DNA from: Caloramator sp. mosi_1
GTDB lineage: Bacteria; Bacillota; Clostridia; Clostridiales; Caloramatoraceae
Assembly (NCBI RefSeq): GCF_028622835.1
Contig: NZ_CP117677.1
Location: 558,001 to 622,000, forward strand
DNA length: 64,000 bases
Direction of reading: 5' to 3'
Notes under the pieces: generated by a model
Seen by the model: only the letters and a program-made list of their open reading frames with translations
Told to the model about the DNA's origin: nothing
Database searches by the model: none
Shown: positions 10,014 through 20,279 of the stretch, piece after piece
Layout: each line of letters begins with the position of its first letter
How positions within the stretch are numbered: position 1 is the stretch's first letter
Program-made: the position numbers and the translations under genes

Positions 10014-10524
10014 TAAAAAGGTAATTGATAACATTAAAACAATAATTATTGCGATTTTGGCATATTTTATAGTTTCAAACACAGTTTCAATAAGTAAGGT
10101 ATACGGTAATTCAATGATACCAACAATTAAAAATAACAGTTATCTTTTTATAAATAAAGCAGTATACAAGTTTAAAAAACCAAAAATAGGCGATGTTGTA
10201 ATCGTTAAATATAAGAATTCCTATTTAGTCAAAAGAATTATAGCATTAGAAAACGATAGTATTGAGATAAATAATGGTGTTGTTTATGTAAATGAAAAAC
10301 CACTACTTGAAGTTTATTCTGTTGGCAGACCTGAAAATATGAAAAGGACAGTTGTCCCCAAGAATCATTTATTTTTAATAGGTGATAATAGAGAAAATGG
10401 AGAGAGCTTTGATAGTAGAAATCCAAAACTTGGACCAGTTAATAAGGATTTAGTTGTAGGTAAGGTTGTATTTTCTATTTATCCTTTTTATAAAATTATG
10501 TATCCATTGAATTTGTCATATTAG
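10000..10524 (+). CDS. type I signal peptidase
   Basis: Membrane-bound serine/lysine signal peptidase of 174 residues that cleaves Sec signal peptides on the outer face of the membrane. It has one N-terminal membrane helix (IIIAILAYFIVSNTV), the catalytic Ser in GNSMIPTI, the catalytic Lys in LVKRIIAL, and the conserved box GDNRENGESFDSR. It is intact and of normal Gram-positive SipS/LepB length. Its ATG lies inside the end of helical protein C, so it is translated with that cluster. This suggests a dedicated peptidase for the three secreted helical proteins, as SipW serves TapA/TasA in Bacillus; that parallel is inference. Confidence 0.93.
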   Translation: MVQTNKKVIDNIKTIIIAILAYFIVSNTVSISKVYGNSMIPTIKNNSYLFINKAVYKFKKPKIGDVVIVKYKNSYLVKRIIALENDSIEINNGVVYVNEKPLLEVYSVGRPENMKRTVVPKNHLFLIGDNRENGESFDSRNPKLGPVNKDLVVGKVVFSIYPFYKIMYPLNLSY

Positions 10525-10578
10525 TTGTAGTTAAAGTTATTTTATAAACCCTACATAAAAGATAACTATATTAAGCTT

Positions 10579-10620
10579 AACAACTCCCTATTTAAATATT
10601 AGATCGATAGGGAGTTGTTT
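10579..10620 (+). terminator. Rho-independent terminator after the signal peptidase gene
   Basis: The arms ACAACTCCCTAT and ATAGGGAGTTGT are separated by an AT-rich loop and followed by TTTATTT. It closes the helical protein/peptidase cluster. Confidence 0.75.
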
Positions 10621-10759
10621 ATTTCTTTATCTATTTTAAATATTATTATAAATCTTTTTATTTTAATTTAATAACTAATATATAACTTAAAATTTATTCA
10701 GTTATTGTAATATTTAAGTTATTAATTTATAATCAAAGTTGGGGAATGGGGGTGCTAAT

Positions 10760-11972
10760 TTGAGTAAACTAAAGAATAATTACTATTTAAACATATTAAA
10801 CGGAGTATTTCAGGTAATAGCCCTAAATCTTGCAACTTCCTTTGCAGGACTTTTCTTAAAAGATTAAATGCAGGGGATAATCTGGTTTCACTTTTTAATT
10901 CACTTCCAGCTTTTTTAGTATTATTGCAATTTTTATTGGAGGAATTATATTAACAACCACAAAAAATAAAAAACGAACCACTTCTATTGCGTTTTTTATA
11001 ACCAGATCCTTTTATCTGTTAATGGCACTTGTACCATTCTTGTCGCCTAACTACAGAGCCTTTATATTCGTACTTTTATATGGTGCTATGAACTTTCCAA
11101 ACTCTATTGCAGTATTTTTATGGCAGTCTTATTTTGCCGACATATTCTCACCTGGAGAGCGAGAACAATACCTTTCAATTAGAAATAGTATTTCTACAAT
11201 CGCAGGAACTGCCACAACTTTAATTGCAGGTTTTTTATTAACTACACTTTCAAAATCTAAGTCGCAACTTATAGCTATTTATCAATTGATATTTGTTTTA
11301 GCCTTTGTATTTGGTCTACTTGAGGTTGTAACCCTTCTAATGCATAAAAATAAAAAGACTTCCTTTGCAGAAATATCTACTGAGGGTAATAGGATTTCAA
11401 TTAGTTTTTTAAAGACACTGCCAAAACAAAGAGAATATCTCGTTTTTATTGTAACAGTTATTATTTTCCACTTCACTTGGCAGATGGGATGGCCATTATT
11501 TCTAACCTATGAAGTAGACTATCTTCACACTAATGAGTTTTGGGCATCTATAATCTCAACGATAAATGGACTTGCTATGGCCTTTGGATATAGATTCTGG
11601 GGAAAATTCTCTAAAAAACACGGAAACTCCATTGCACTTACAATAGCTGCAATTGGAATGTCCTTTGCTCCTTTTATGTATGCAATGTCTACTAAGATTA
11701 ATCACGTTGCCTACTTTGTAGTTATAACCGGGTTAAGTGTTTCAGGTACTCTACTTCTACTTATAAACTCACTTTATGAAGTTGCCCCAAGGGAAAATAG
11801 AACATCATATATAGCTTTTTATAATCTTGTAACTAACATAACCCTTGTAATTGCTCCTTGGGTTGGAATGAGGCTTTATCAGTTTACTACAATAAGAACT
11901 GCACTTGTTATAGTAGGTATTTTAAGATTTATATCTGGTCTACTATTTATCTTAAGATATAAAAGGGCATAA
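10760..11972 (+). CDS. MFS transporter, frameshifted
   Basis: A major facilitator superfamily permease of about 405 residues. The likely start is TTG at 10760 behind gggggtg, giving MSKLKNNYYLNILNGVFQVI. After run contractions near 10860 and 10915 the frame is open from 11022 with many hydrophobic helices (RAFIFVLLYGAMNFPNSIAV; ATTLIAGFLLT; LLLLINSLYEVAPRENRTSY). The segment EREQYLSIRNSIS fits the cytoplasmic loop between helices 4 and 5. The substrate is not evident. It stands alone between the secreted-protein cluster and the IS66 element. Confidence 0.75.
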
Positions 11973-11999
11973 ACCCATTATGGTTTTATGCCCTTTTTC
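11961..11999. terminator. Rho-independent terminator (originally shared by MFS and GNAT genes)
   Basis: AAAGGGCATAAA pairs with TTTATGCCCTTT and is followed by T5. On the minus strand it covers the place where the GNAT gene would have ended before the IS66 insertion. Confidence 0.75.
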
Positions 12000-12017
12000 T
12001 TCTCTACTACATCCTTT

Positions 12018-12025
12018 ATATAAAC
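12018..12025. repeat. 8-bp target-site duplication, left copy
   Basis: ATATAAAC directly abuts the left end of the IS66 element and is repeated exactly at 14600-14607. Confidence 0.9.
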
Positions 12026-12108
12026 GTAAGCGTCAAAAATTAAGTACCTAGATATCTCATCCTCCCATTGATAGAATAAAAGCAAATATTATTAATGGGA
12101 GGTAATTT

Positions 12109-12444
12109 ATGGGTAAAAGAATGAGTCATGCTAAATGGGAAGAATATATAAAGAAATTTGAATCATATAATGGTTCAATAACAGTAAAGGATTTTTGTAT
12201 AGAAAATGACATTTGTAAAACACAATTCTATTACCATAGAAAAAGATTGCAAAAGGAAGAATCAAATGATAGAAAAGACATTGTATTTCACGCTATTCCA
12301 TTAGCTATACAAGATGAGCAAAAAGAAACTGCTAAATTATCAAAAGAAGTAAAAATTACCGTAGGTAATGTAACTGTAATCATTCCTTCTGATGAAGTCA
12401 ATCTAATATCTAAAATAATAAAGGAATTATCTATATCATGCTAA
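12109..12444 (+). CDS. tnpA: IS66 accessory protein TnpA
   Basis: A 111-residue accessory protein of IS66 transposition with an N-terminal helix-turn-helix-like segment (WEEYIKKFESYNGSITVKDF, followed by FYYHRKRLQK), probably binding the element ends. The C-terminal half has a short beta-rich stretch (VKITVGNVTVIIPSDEV). The ATG at 12109 follows gggaggt. It is intact, and its stop overlaps the tnpB start by seven bases, as is usual in this family. Confidence 0.9.
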   Translation: MGKRMSHAKWEEYIKKFESYNGSITVKDFCIENDICKTQFYYHRKRLQKEESNDRKDIVFHAIPLAIQDEQKETAKLSKEVKITVGNVTVIIPSDEVNLISKIIKELSISC

Positions 12445-12786
12445 ATATAGAAAAAGTACAAACAGTTTATCTTGCCTGCGGCTTTACGGATTTAAGAAAA
12501 GTATAGATGGTCTAGTAATGATAGTCCAAAGTCAATTGAAGCTAGACCCATTTGAAAAAGCCTTATTTGTTTTTGCAACAAACAAATGGATAAATTAAAG
12601 ATTCTGCATTTTGACGAAGGCTTTTGGTTATATTATTATCGTTTAGAAGCTAATCGCTTTAAATGGCCATCAAATCCACAAGAAGCATTAAAAGTTAATA
12701 TAGAAGAATTACGTTGGCTTTTAAAAGGTTACGAAGTAAGAACAGTATCTAAATTTAAACCTATAAAACCAAGTAATTATTTTTAA
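12438..12786 (+). CDS. tnpB: IS66 protein TnpB, frameshifted
   Basis: The second IS66 protein, about 116 residues after repair, needed for transposition although its precise role is unsettled. It starts MLNIEKVQTVYLACGFTDLR, and the C-terminal part reads LHFDEGFWLYYYRLEANRFKWP, both hallmarks of the family. The ATG at 12438 lies inside the tnpA stop region (translational coupling). Single-base run losses occur near 12500 and 12574. A hairpin with arms AAAAGTCCTTGA and TCAAGGACTTTT follows at 12796-12832, before tnpC. Confidence 0.88.
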
Positions 12787-12878
12787 TAGAACATAAAAAG
12801 TCCTTGAGAAACCTTTATTTTCAAGGACTTTTATGATATAATTAATTTGTAAAATAAATTCTAAAGAGGTACTTTACG

Positions 12879-14512
12879 ATGAATCACGAAATTTTAACTA
12901 ATGAAATAGATGATACTACAAAAGCATTAATAGAAAAGATGGAAGAAGAAATCAATGCGAAATCAAAGGAATTAAGTCAAAAAGATGAAGAAATAAAAAA
13001 TCTTAAAAATGAAATAGAATTTTTAAAGTCTATTATATCAAATAAGAATAAAAAGATATTTGGAACATCTAGTGAACAAGTAGATGCTAACCAACTATCT
13101 CTTTTAACGAGGTTGAAAAACATAGTGATTCAAAAGCAGAAGAACCTACTTTAGAAGAAATTACATATAGAAGAGCTAAGAGAAATAACAGTACAGGTAA
13201 AAAGATAATCTTGCAAATTTAGAAAGAGTGGTTATTGAACATAAATTAGAAGGCGAAGACCTTAAATGCAAAGAATGTGGTGAAGATCTTGTTGAAATTG
13301 GTGTTAAATCTAGAAAGGAAATTATAAAGTATGTTCCAGCTAAACTTATAGTTGAAGAACATATTATATACAGCTACGCTTGTAAAGCTTGTGAAAAAGA
13401 AACAGGCGAAAGTAATATAATTTCAACGGAAGCTCCAAAGACTATTTTTTACAACAGCATGGCTTCACATGAATTGGTTGCACATACTCTTACTTTAAAA
13501 TATCAACATCTGCTATACCACTTTACAGGCAGGAAACATATTTTGATATGATGGGAGCCACACTTTCAAGGCAAACTCTATCAAACTGGACTATGGCGGC
13601 AGCCAAAGCTCTAGAACCAATATATAACCACATGAAAAAGAATTGTTAAGTAGAAATTATATTCATGCAGATGAAACTACTCTAACTGTAATTAATGATA
13701 ATGGTACAGAGTCTAAATCTAAAAAATATATGTGGTTATATATGAGTAATACTAATTCAAAGCCTGTAATTTTGTATGATTATCAAAATACCCGTTCAAG
13801 CTCTTGCCCTAAAAATTTCTTAGGAGATTTTAGTGGGTATCTTCAAACAGATGGTTATAGTGGCTATAACTCTGTTTCAAATGCTACAAGAGTGTACTGC
13901 TTAGCTCATATAAGAAGACACTTTTATAATATAATTGCAGAGCTGGATGAGGAAGCCCTAAAGGACTCTAGAGCTATAATAGGGTTTAATTTTTGTGAGC
14001 AAATTTATAAACTTGAAAAAGAATTACGAGAATCTTATTCAAGTGATGAAAACTATTATGAAATTAGATATAAAATACGAGCTGAAAAATTAGCTCCGCT
14101 ATTAGATGAATTTATAGATTATGTTGAAAGAGAAATACCTAATGCTCTTCCAAGAAGTCCATTAGGCAAAGCACTAGACTACGCTAAAAAACATTTACCT
14201 GGACTAAAGAATGTATTGCTTGATGGTTCTTTAGAAATTGATAATAATGCAGCAGAAAGAGCTATCAAACCTTTTGTAATAGGTAGAAAAAACTTTTTGT
14301 TTGCAAATACAGCAAAAGGTGCAACATCTAGTGCTATTATATATAGTATTATTGAAACTGCCAAGGCTAACAATATAGTTGTAGAAAAGTATTTAGTCTA
14401 TTTGTTTGATAACCTATCAAAAATAGATATGCAAGATAGCGATAGCTTAGGTAATCTTATGCCTTGGTCTCATAAAATACCTGAAGATATGAAAATTAAA
14501 GATAAGAAATAA
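12879..14512 (+). CDS. tnpC: IS66 DDE transposase TnpC, frameshifted
   Basis: The catalytic protein of the IS66 element, about 545 residues after repair. An N-terminal coiled coil (residues about 10-60, EEEINAKSKELSQKDEEIKN) is followed by a zinc-finger-like CKECGEDL...CKACEKE region. The catalytic core follows, with YIHADETTL (Asp), LQTDGYSGY (Asp) and IDNNAAERAIKPF (Glu). Single-base losses are seen near 13110, 13206, 13510-13550 and 13640, all in or beside runs. The terminal repeats and target duplication are perfect, so the gene is probably intact in the organism. Confidence 0.9.
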
Positions 14513-14595
14513 ATTAATCCTAGTAAAGCTTATTTGCCTTACTAGGATATTTTAATGTCTTTTTATAAAAGTTGTAGGTGCTAAAATTTTGACGC

Positions 14596-15140
14596 TTACA
14601 TATAAACTGATTTAAACTCACTCTTTAATATATCCATATAAATTACATCATATCTTTCTCCTGCTACCTCTATAGCCTCTCTTAGTCTTCCTGCATATTT
14701 AAAACCAACCTTTTCATAGCACCTTATAGCACTAACATTGTAGCCATAGACCTTTAAGTATACCATATGCAAATTAAGCATATTAAAGGCATAATCAAGT
14801 AAAAGTTCCATTGCTTCCTTTGCATAACCTTGTCCCCAATAGAATTTATCTCCTATTAATATACCAATCTCTGCTGTTCTTGATATCCAATTAATATTAT
14901 GTAGTCCGACATTTCCTATTAATTTATCTACTTCATTTAAAACTATGGCAAATACATTTTCCTTAGAAAGCTCCTCTATAATCTGCCTTTCGCCTTCAGC
15001 AGTAATTGGAGTCTTCATTTCAAATAGTCCAATACTAACTTCTAAATCATTTATCCACTCTGCATATTTTAAATAATCATCTGAACTCAATGGTGATAAA
15101 TAAATTCTCTCCCTAAAAATCTTTTAAAGTACATAACCAT
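14596..15140 (-). CDS. RimJ/RimL-type GNAT acetyltransferase, 3' end replaced by IS66
   Basis: An acetyl-CoA-dependent N-acetyltransferase. It contains IGNVGLHNINWISRTAEIGI, the acetyl-CoA loop YWGQGYAKEA, and the C-terminal YNVSAIRCYEKVGFKYAG. The likely start is ATG at 15134 or 15140 (MVMYFKRFLGERIYLSPL after adding one G near 15112); the open part alone begins at 15090. The last sense codon before the stop is made by the IS66 end. Removing the element and one target copy would extend the protein by about 12 residues (SVYIKDVVEKKKGIKP). The truncation removes only a tail, so the enzyme may still work. The substrate is unknown. Confidence 0.8.
14600..14607. repeat. 8-bp target-site duplication, right copy
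   Basis: ATATAAAC, identical to 12018-12025, abuts the right end of the IS66 element and lies within the GNAT reading frame. Confidence 0.9.
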
Positions 15141-15222
15141 CCCCCAAAAGTGTATAAAAGCTATTTATAAATGTATATTACAGTTGTTAACTTTTTAATA
15201 TAAAAATTTTATATTATGAAAA

Positions 15223-15250
15223 AAGTAACATTTCACCTGGGTGGCACTTT
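15223..15250. repeat. 28-bp direct repeat, left copy, flanking arcD-like gene
   Basis: Identical over 28 bases to 16806-16833, in the same orientation, with core TTTCACCTGGGTGGCAC. Here GGGTGGCAC also pairs with the following GTGCCCC to form a hairpin at the 3' end of the transporter gene. A related 19-base version lies in the terminator at 53568-53586. Confidence 0.8.
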
Positions 15251-16666
15251 ATAGTGCCCCTACTGTTAAAACTGCAATTATTATAACCATTAATATAACA
15301 AGCAGCCTCCATACATACTTCAACCACTTATCATAGGATACCCTTCCTATTGCAAGACCTCCCATAACAACAGCACTTGTTGGAGTAATCAGGTTAACAA
15401 TACCTGATGCAGATTGGTAGGCAGTAATTACTATATGTCTTGAAACATTTGCAAAGTCTGCAAGAGGTGCCATAATTGGCATTGAAAGTGTTGCAAGCCC
15501 TGAAGTTGAAGGTATTAAGAAGGATAAAGGTATATAAAACAAATATGAAAGAATTGTAAAACCAACTCTACCTGTACCTGCAAGTGTATCTTCTCCTAAA
15601 TGCAAAATGGTATCTGTAATTTTTCCCGCATTCATTACAACTGTTATACCCCTTGATACACCAATTATTAGTGCAACACCTAAAAGATCCCTTGCTCCAT
15701 CTACAAAGGTTGAAGTAAGTTCATTTTCCTTCATTCCATATACAAGTCCTATTAAAATTGCTGATACTAAAAAAGTGCCGTTAGTTCTCCAAACCACCAT
15801 CCTAGGGTTGGAACTAAAGTAATTCCTATGTCTTCAAAGGGAATTACACCAAATACCATTATTATAAATGTTGCTGCAAACATATATAAAACAAGTTTTC
15901 TCTTTCCTGTAAGTTCTGGAAATTCTGTTCCTTCCTTATGAGCAAGGAAATGCTCTTTATCTTCCTTTAGTGTATCATATACCAATGATTTAGTTGGATC
16001 TTTTCTTACCTTTTCAGCATATCTCAATACAAATAATATTGCTGCTGCCTCACCTAATACTAATATTAGTAGTCTAAATATTATTCCATCACCAATTGAT
16101 ATATTTGCAAAGCCTGAAGCTATCCCTGTTGCAAAGGGATTAACTGTTGAACCTAAAACTCCAACTCCAGCACCCAGCATTATAACTGAAACTGCTGTAA
16201 TTGTGTCATATCCTGCTGCTAAAAATACAGGAATTAATAATGGATAAAATGCAATTGTCTCCTCTGCCATACCAAAAGTAGTACCACCTAATGAAAATAA
16301 AATCATAAGTATTGGTATCATCCACTTTTCTTTTCCCTCAAGCCTTTTTGTAACATTTGAAATTCCAGCCTCAATTGCCCCTGTTTTCATAACTATCCCC
16401 AAAAATCCACCTATTACAATTACAAACAGTGCAACATCCACAGCTTCATAAAATCCCTCTATTGGAGCTAAAACTATATCTTTAAACCCCTGAGGATTTC
16501 TATCAACTAAATGGTAGGTATTAGGTATTGGCTGTTTTTTAACCGCCGTTGGATCAACGTATTGATATTCACCTGATGGTACTATCCACGTTAATATCGC
16601 AACAATCACTATTATAATAAAAAGTATAGTAAAGGCACTTGGCATTCTCAATCTTTTCCTTTGCAT
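15249..16666 (-). CDS. YfcC-family basic amino acid antiporter (arginine/ornithine, ArcD-like), frameshifted
   Basis: A 472-residue membrane carrier of the YfcC/C4-dicarboxylate-like family, here most likely exchanging arginine for ornithine for the adjacent deiminase pathway. The N-terminal two thirds (MQRKRLRMPSAFTILFI, GGFLGIVMKTGAIEAGI, MLGAGVGVLGSTVNPFATGI) and the C-terminal third (SLFDGARDLLG-like region, STSGLATLSMPIMAPLADF, NLITPTSAVVMGGLA) lie in two frames. They join at one run loss near 15785. The ATG at 16666 follows aggag. It is divergent from arcA. The substrate assignment comes from location; family members also carry other amino acids or peptides. Confidence 0.82.
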
Positions 16667-16805
16667 TTTTAATCCTCCTAACTTTTTTAAGTATATTTTT
16701 ATTAGTTTATCGAACTAAGAGTTTAATCATAAAATCTCCTAATTGTTAGTTTCCCCAATATACTTTTTCATATTTAATGTATTTATTTTTTACAATTAAT
16801 GGTTC

Positions 16806-16833
16806 AAGTAACATTTCACCTGGGTGGCACTTT
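16806..16833. repeat. 28-bp direct repeat, right copy, upstream of arcA
   Basis: Exact match to 15223-15250. It lies in the 349-bp divergent region between the transporter and arcA. The region also holds an orphan ribosome-binding-like aaaggag at 16872 and the palindrome at 16949-16967; nothing else recognisable was seen there. Confidence 0.8.
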
Positions 16834-16948
16834 TTATTTTTAATTTTCAAAATTATTAGTATACTTGTGTAAAAGGAGATAAAATAATACTATTGGCAAA
16901 AATTCAATACAAAGGGTGATTACTGGTATTACATAAGGTTTTACCTTT

Positions 16949-16967
16949 TTATACATAAAATGTATAA
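16949..16967. promoter_or_regulatory. palindromic candidate operator upstream of arcA
   Basis: TTATACATAAAATGTATAA is a perfect 19-bp inverted repeat (8-bp arms), 49 bp upstream of the arcA start. TGAATAAT follows it directly, resembling an ArgR half-site. ArgR/AhrC or a Crp-like ArcR are possible regulators; neither is proven. Confidence 0.45.
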
Positions 16968-17015
16968 TGAATAATGTGAAAACTATGCAATTTTAGTTGC
17001 AAAAGGAGGGATAAA

Positions 17016-18240
17016 ATGAGCAAACTAATAAACATCACCTCCGAGATTGGAAAACTCAAAAAGTTCTATTACATAGACCAGGAAATGAAGTTGAAAACTT
17101 AGTACCCGAGTATCTCGGAAGACTTCTATTTGACGATATACCCTATCTTAAAATAGCAAAGATGGAACACGATAAGTTTGCACAGGTTCTTCGTGATAAT
17201 GGTGTAGAAGTATTTTATCTTGAAGAACTTGTTACTTCAGCCTTAAGCGATGAACAAGTAAAAGTAGAGTTTTTAGAGGAAATGCTAAGTGAAAGCAAAA
17301 TAAACTCTCCTTCACTTAGAGAAGCTCTAATGCAATATCTGCTTTCTATGTCTACACGTGATATGGTGGACAAAGTAATGTCTGGAATAAGAAAAGAAGA
17401 AATTAAAATTAATGAAGTAACTTCACTTGCTGACTTAATAATGGACGACTATCCCTTCTATTTAGATCCAATGCCAAATCTTTATTTTACACGAGACCCA
17501 GGTGCAGCAATAGGTAATGGTATAACATTAAACAAAATGCAAACTGAGGCAAGACGTCGTGAAACTCTCTTCTTAAAGTATATACATAAATATCATAAAG
17601 ACTTCAAAGAAGCTAATGTCCCCCTCTGGTATGATAGAACTTTACCCTTCTCGATTGAAGGTGGCGATGAGCTTGTTTTATCAAATAAAGTAGTTGCAAT
17701 AGGATACAGCGAAAGGACTTCTCCAGAAGCTATTGAAATAGTTGCTAAAAAACTATTTGAAAAACCGAATTCGAAAAGGTTCTTGTTTTTGAAATACCAA
17801 AATGCAGAGCCTTTATGCACTTAGATACCGTATTTACTATGGTTGATTATGATAAGTTTACAATTCACCCAGCAATTGAAGGACCTCTTAGTGTATATGA
17901 AGTGACTAAAGGTTCTGGAAACAGCTTGAAATTCAAACACAATACAAGCCCACTTGAAGAAATATTAATGGATGCCCTACACCTTGACAGCGTTGAACTT
18001 ATAAAATGTGGTGGTGGTGACTACATAATTGCTGGACGCGAACAATGGAATGACGGTTCTAATACATTAGCGATAGCTCCAGGTGTTGTTGTAACCTATG
18101 AAAGAAACTACGTAACAAATGAAATACTTGATAAGAAGGGCATTAAAGTACTAACTATACCAAGTTCAGAACTATCCCGGGGTCGTGGTGGCCCGAGATG
18201 TATGAGTATGCCACTTTATAGAGAAAATATTAATTTGTAA
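17016..18240 (+). CDS. arcA: arginine deiminase, frameshifted
   Basis: Hydrolyses arginine to citrulline and ammonia in the cytoplasm, the first step of the arginine deiminase pathway. Repaired, it starts [20 protein letters not shown]. Catalytic landmarks are Asp in NLYFTRDPG, Glu in SIEGGDELV, His in [10 protein letters not shown] and the nucleophilic Cys in GPRCMSMPL. The ATG at 17016 follows AAAGGAGG. Two A-run losses (near 17060 and 17779) split it; each is repaired by adding one A. The length of about 408 residues is normal. It heads arcA-arcB-arcC, divergent from the ArcD-like transporter. Confidence 0.95.
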
Positions 18241-18273
18241 AAAATAAATTTACATAAAGAAAGGGAAATATTT

Positions 18274-19262
18274 ATGCCAGTTAATTTAAAAGGAAGAAGC
18301 CTTTTAACTCTTATGGACTTTACTCCAGAGGAAATAAGATACCTACTTGACTTATCCCACGATTTAAAGTCTAAAAAAGAGCTGGAATAAGAAACAATCT
18401 ACTTGCTGGAAAAAATATAGTTCTTTTATTTGAAAAGACATCAACAAGAACACGTTGTGCCTTTGAAGTTGCTGCACTTGATGAAGGTGCCCACGTTACA
18501 TTCCTTGATTCTAACAGCTCACAAATGGGTAAAAAGAATCCTTAGAGGATACTGCAAAGGTTCTTGGAAGATATTACGACGGTATTGAATACAGAGGATT
18601 TGACCAAAAGGTAGTTGAAGATTTAGCAAAATATTCAGGAGTACCTGTTTGGAATGGATTAACTGACGTTGACCACCCAACACAAATACTTGCTGACCTT
18701 ATGACAATTGAAGAACATGTTTGCAAAACCACTTAACAAGGTTAAGGTTGTATTCGTTGGAGATACAAGAAACAATATGGCCTATGCCTGGATGTATGGT
18801 TGTGCAAAGATGGGTATGCACTTTGTTGCATATGGTCCAAAGGAACTTTGGCCTAAAGAGAATATAGTTGAAAAGGTTCGTGAAGTTGCAAAGGAAACTG
18901 GTGCAGTAATTGAAATAACTGATAACATAGAGGCTCTAAAGGGTGCAGATGTAATTTACACAGACGTTTGGGCATCAATGGGAGAAGAAGCTCAGCTTGC
19001 AGAAAGAGTAAAGCTTTTAACCCCATTTAGAGTAACAATGGATATGCTAAGATCAACTGAAAACCCAGATGTAATATTTATGCACTGTCTACCATCCTTC
19101 CACGATTTTGAAACAAAAATGGCAAAGGATGCTATGGAAAAGATGGGACTTGATATTAGAGAAGTTACTGATGAAGTGTTTAGAAGCAGACACTCTGTTG
19201 TATTTGATGAAGCAGAAAACAGAATGCATACAATAAAGGCTGTTATGGTTGCTACTCTATAA
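18274..19262 (+). CDS. arcB: ornithine carbamoyltransferase (catabolic), frameshifted
   Basis: Converts citrulline and phosphate to ornithine and carbamoyl phosphate, the second step after arcA. It carries the carbamoyl-phosphate motif [12 protein letters not shown], the HPTQ loop in [10 protein letters not shown], and the ornithine-binding MHCLPSFHD. The ATG at 18274 follows aaaggg. Run losses occur near 18385 and 18536. A third shift near 18712 behaves oppositely, needing one base removed (EEH then FAKPLNK), so the error process is not purely contraction. The full length of about 331 residues is normal. Confidence 0.94.
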
Positions 19263-19268
19263 TAAAGG

Positions 19269-19303
19269 CTCACGTTTGGGCTTAAGTCCAAACGTGAGTT
19301 TTA
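19269..19303 (+). terminator. hairpin between arcB and arcC
   Basis: The arms CTCACGTTTGG and CCAAACGTGAG are followed by TTTTAAAAAT. It is a partial terminator or attenuator that may lower arcC relative to arcA and arcB. Confidence 0.7.
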
Positions 19304-19328
19304 AAAATAAAGAATAGGGGGATAAAAT

Positions 19329-20278
19329 ATGGCAAGAATAGTAGTAGCTTTAGGAGGAAATGCTCTTCAAGCTAATCCAAAGGATATTTCAGCAGAGGCT
19401 CAACTTGAAACCTGCCACCATACTGCAAAGGCCATAGTTGATTTAATAGAAGATGGTCACGAAGTAATAATTGCCCACGGAAACGGCCCACAAGTTGGGC
19501 AAATTGTTGCAACCTATGAAGCTGCAAATGCACAGGACAGCTCAAAACCTGTTATGCCATTCCCTGAATGTGGTGCAATGAGCCAAGGATATATAGGATA
19601 CCATTTGCAGCAGGCAATAAGAGAGGAAATGTTAAAGAGGGATATAAAAAATCAATAGCGGCAATTGTAACACAGGTGGTTGTGGATAAGAATGACCCAG
19701 GATTTAAAAATCCTACAAAGCCAGTTGGTTCCTTCTTTACTGAAGAACAGGCAAAAATTTTAATGAAGGAAAAGGGATATGTAATGAAGGAGGATGCTGG
19801 CCGTGGATGGAGGCGCGTTGTTGCATCTCCAATGCCAGTTGATGTTGTTGAAAAGGAAATAGTTAAAACGCTTGTTGAGGCAGGACATATAGTTATAACT
19901 GTAGGTGGCGGCGGTGTTCCAGTAATTATGAAGGATGATGGAACATTAGAAGGTGTACCAGCAGTTATTGACAAAGACCTTGCATCAGAAAAAATTGCAG
20001 AAATATTAGATGCCGATGAACTTATTATACTAACTGCTGTTGAAAAGGTTGCTATAAACTTCAACAAGCCAGACCAAAAGGATTTAGATACACTAACAGT
20101 TAAAGAGGCTGAACAATATATAGAAGAAGGTCACTTTGCTCCAGGTTCAATGCTTCCAAAGGTTAAGGCTGCAATAATGTTTGCAAATTCAAAGGAAGGA
20201 AGAAAGGCTATTATTACTTCACTTGAAAAGGCAAGAGAGGCCTTAAAGGGATTAACTGGAACAGTTGTTACAAGGTAA
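19329..20278 (+). CDS. arcC: carbamate kinase, frameshifted
   Basis: Makes ATP from carbamoyl phosphate and ADP, the energy-yielding last step of the pathway. The sequence starts MARIVVALGGNALQANP, with the phosphate-binding glycines GGNAL, HGNGPQVG, and later VITVGGGGVPVI and KVAINFNKP. One A-run loss near 19648 (DIKNQ-stop should be DIKKSIAAIVTQ) splits it into 109- and about 205-residue frames; together about 316 residues, the family length. The ATG at 19329 follows gggggataa. It is the last gene of the arc operon. Confidence 0.95.
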
Positions 20279-20279
20279 A

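Larger units (their letters stand above)
12026..14599 (+). mobile_element. IS66-family insertion sequence
   Basis: A 2574-bp element with the three-gene tnpA-tnpB-tnpC order of IS66. The ends are inverted: left GTAAGCGTCAAAA at 12026, and right end reverse complement GTAAGCGTCAAAA ending at 14599. It is flanked by the perfect 8-bp repeat ATATAAAC, the duplication size expected for IS66. Perfect duplications and matched ends indicate recent insertion. It landed in the last codons of the GNAT gene on the minus strand. Confidence 0.95.

Noticed and set aside
16806..16833. T-box antiterminator (GGGTGGCAC core)
   Set aside because: The conserved CGCG part, specifier stem and a downstream tRNA-related gene are all missing, and the same sequence occurs at a gene 3' end.
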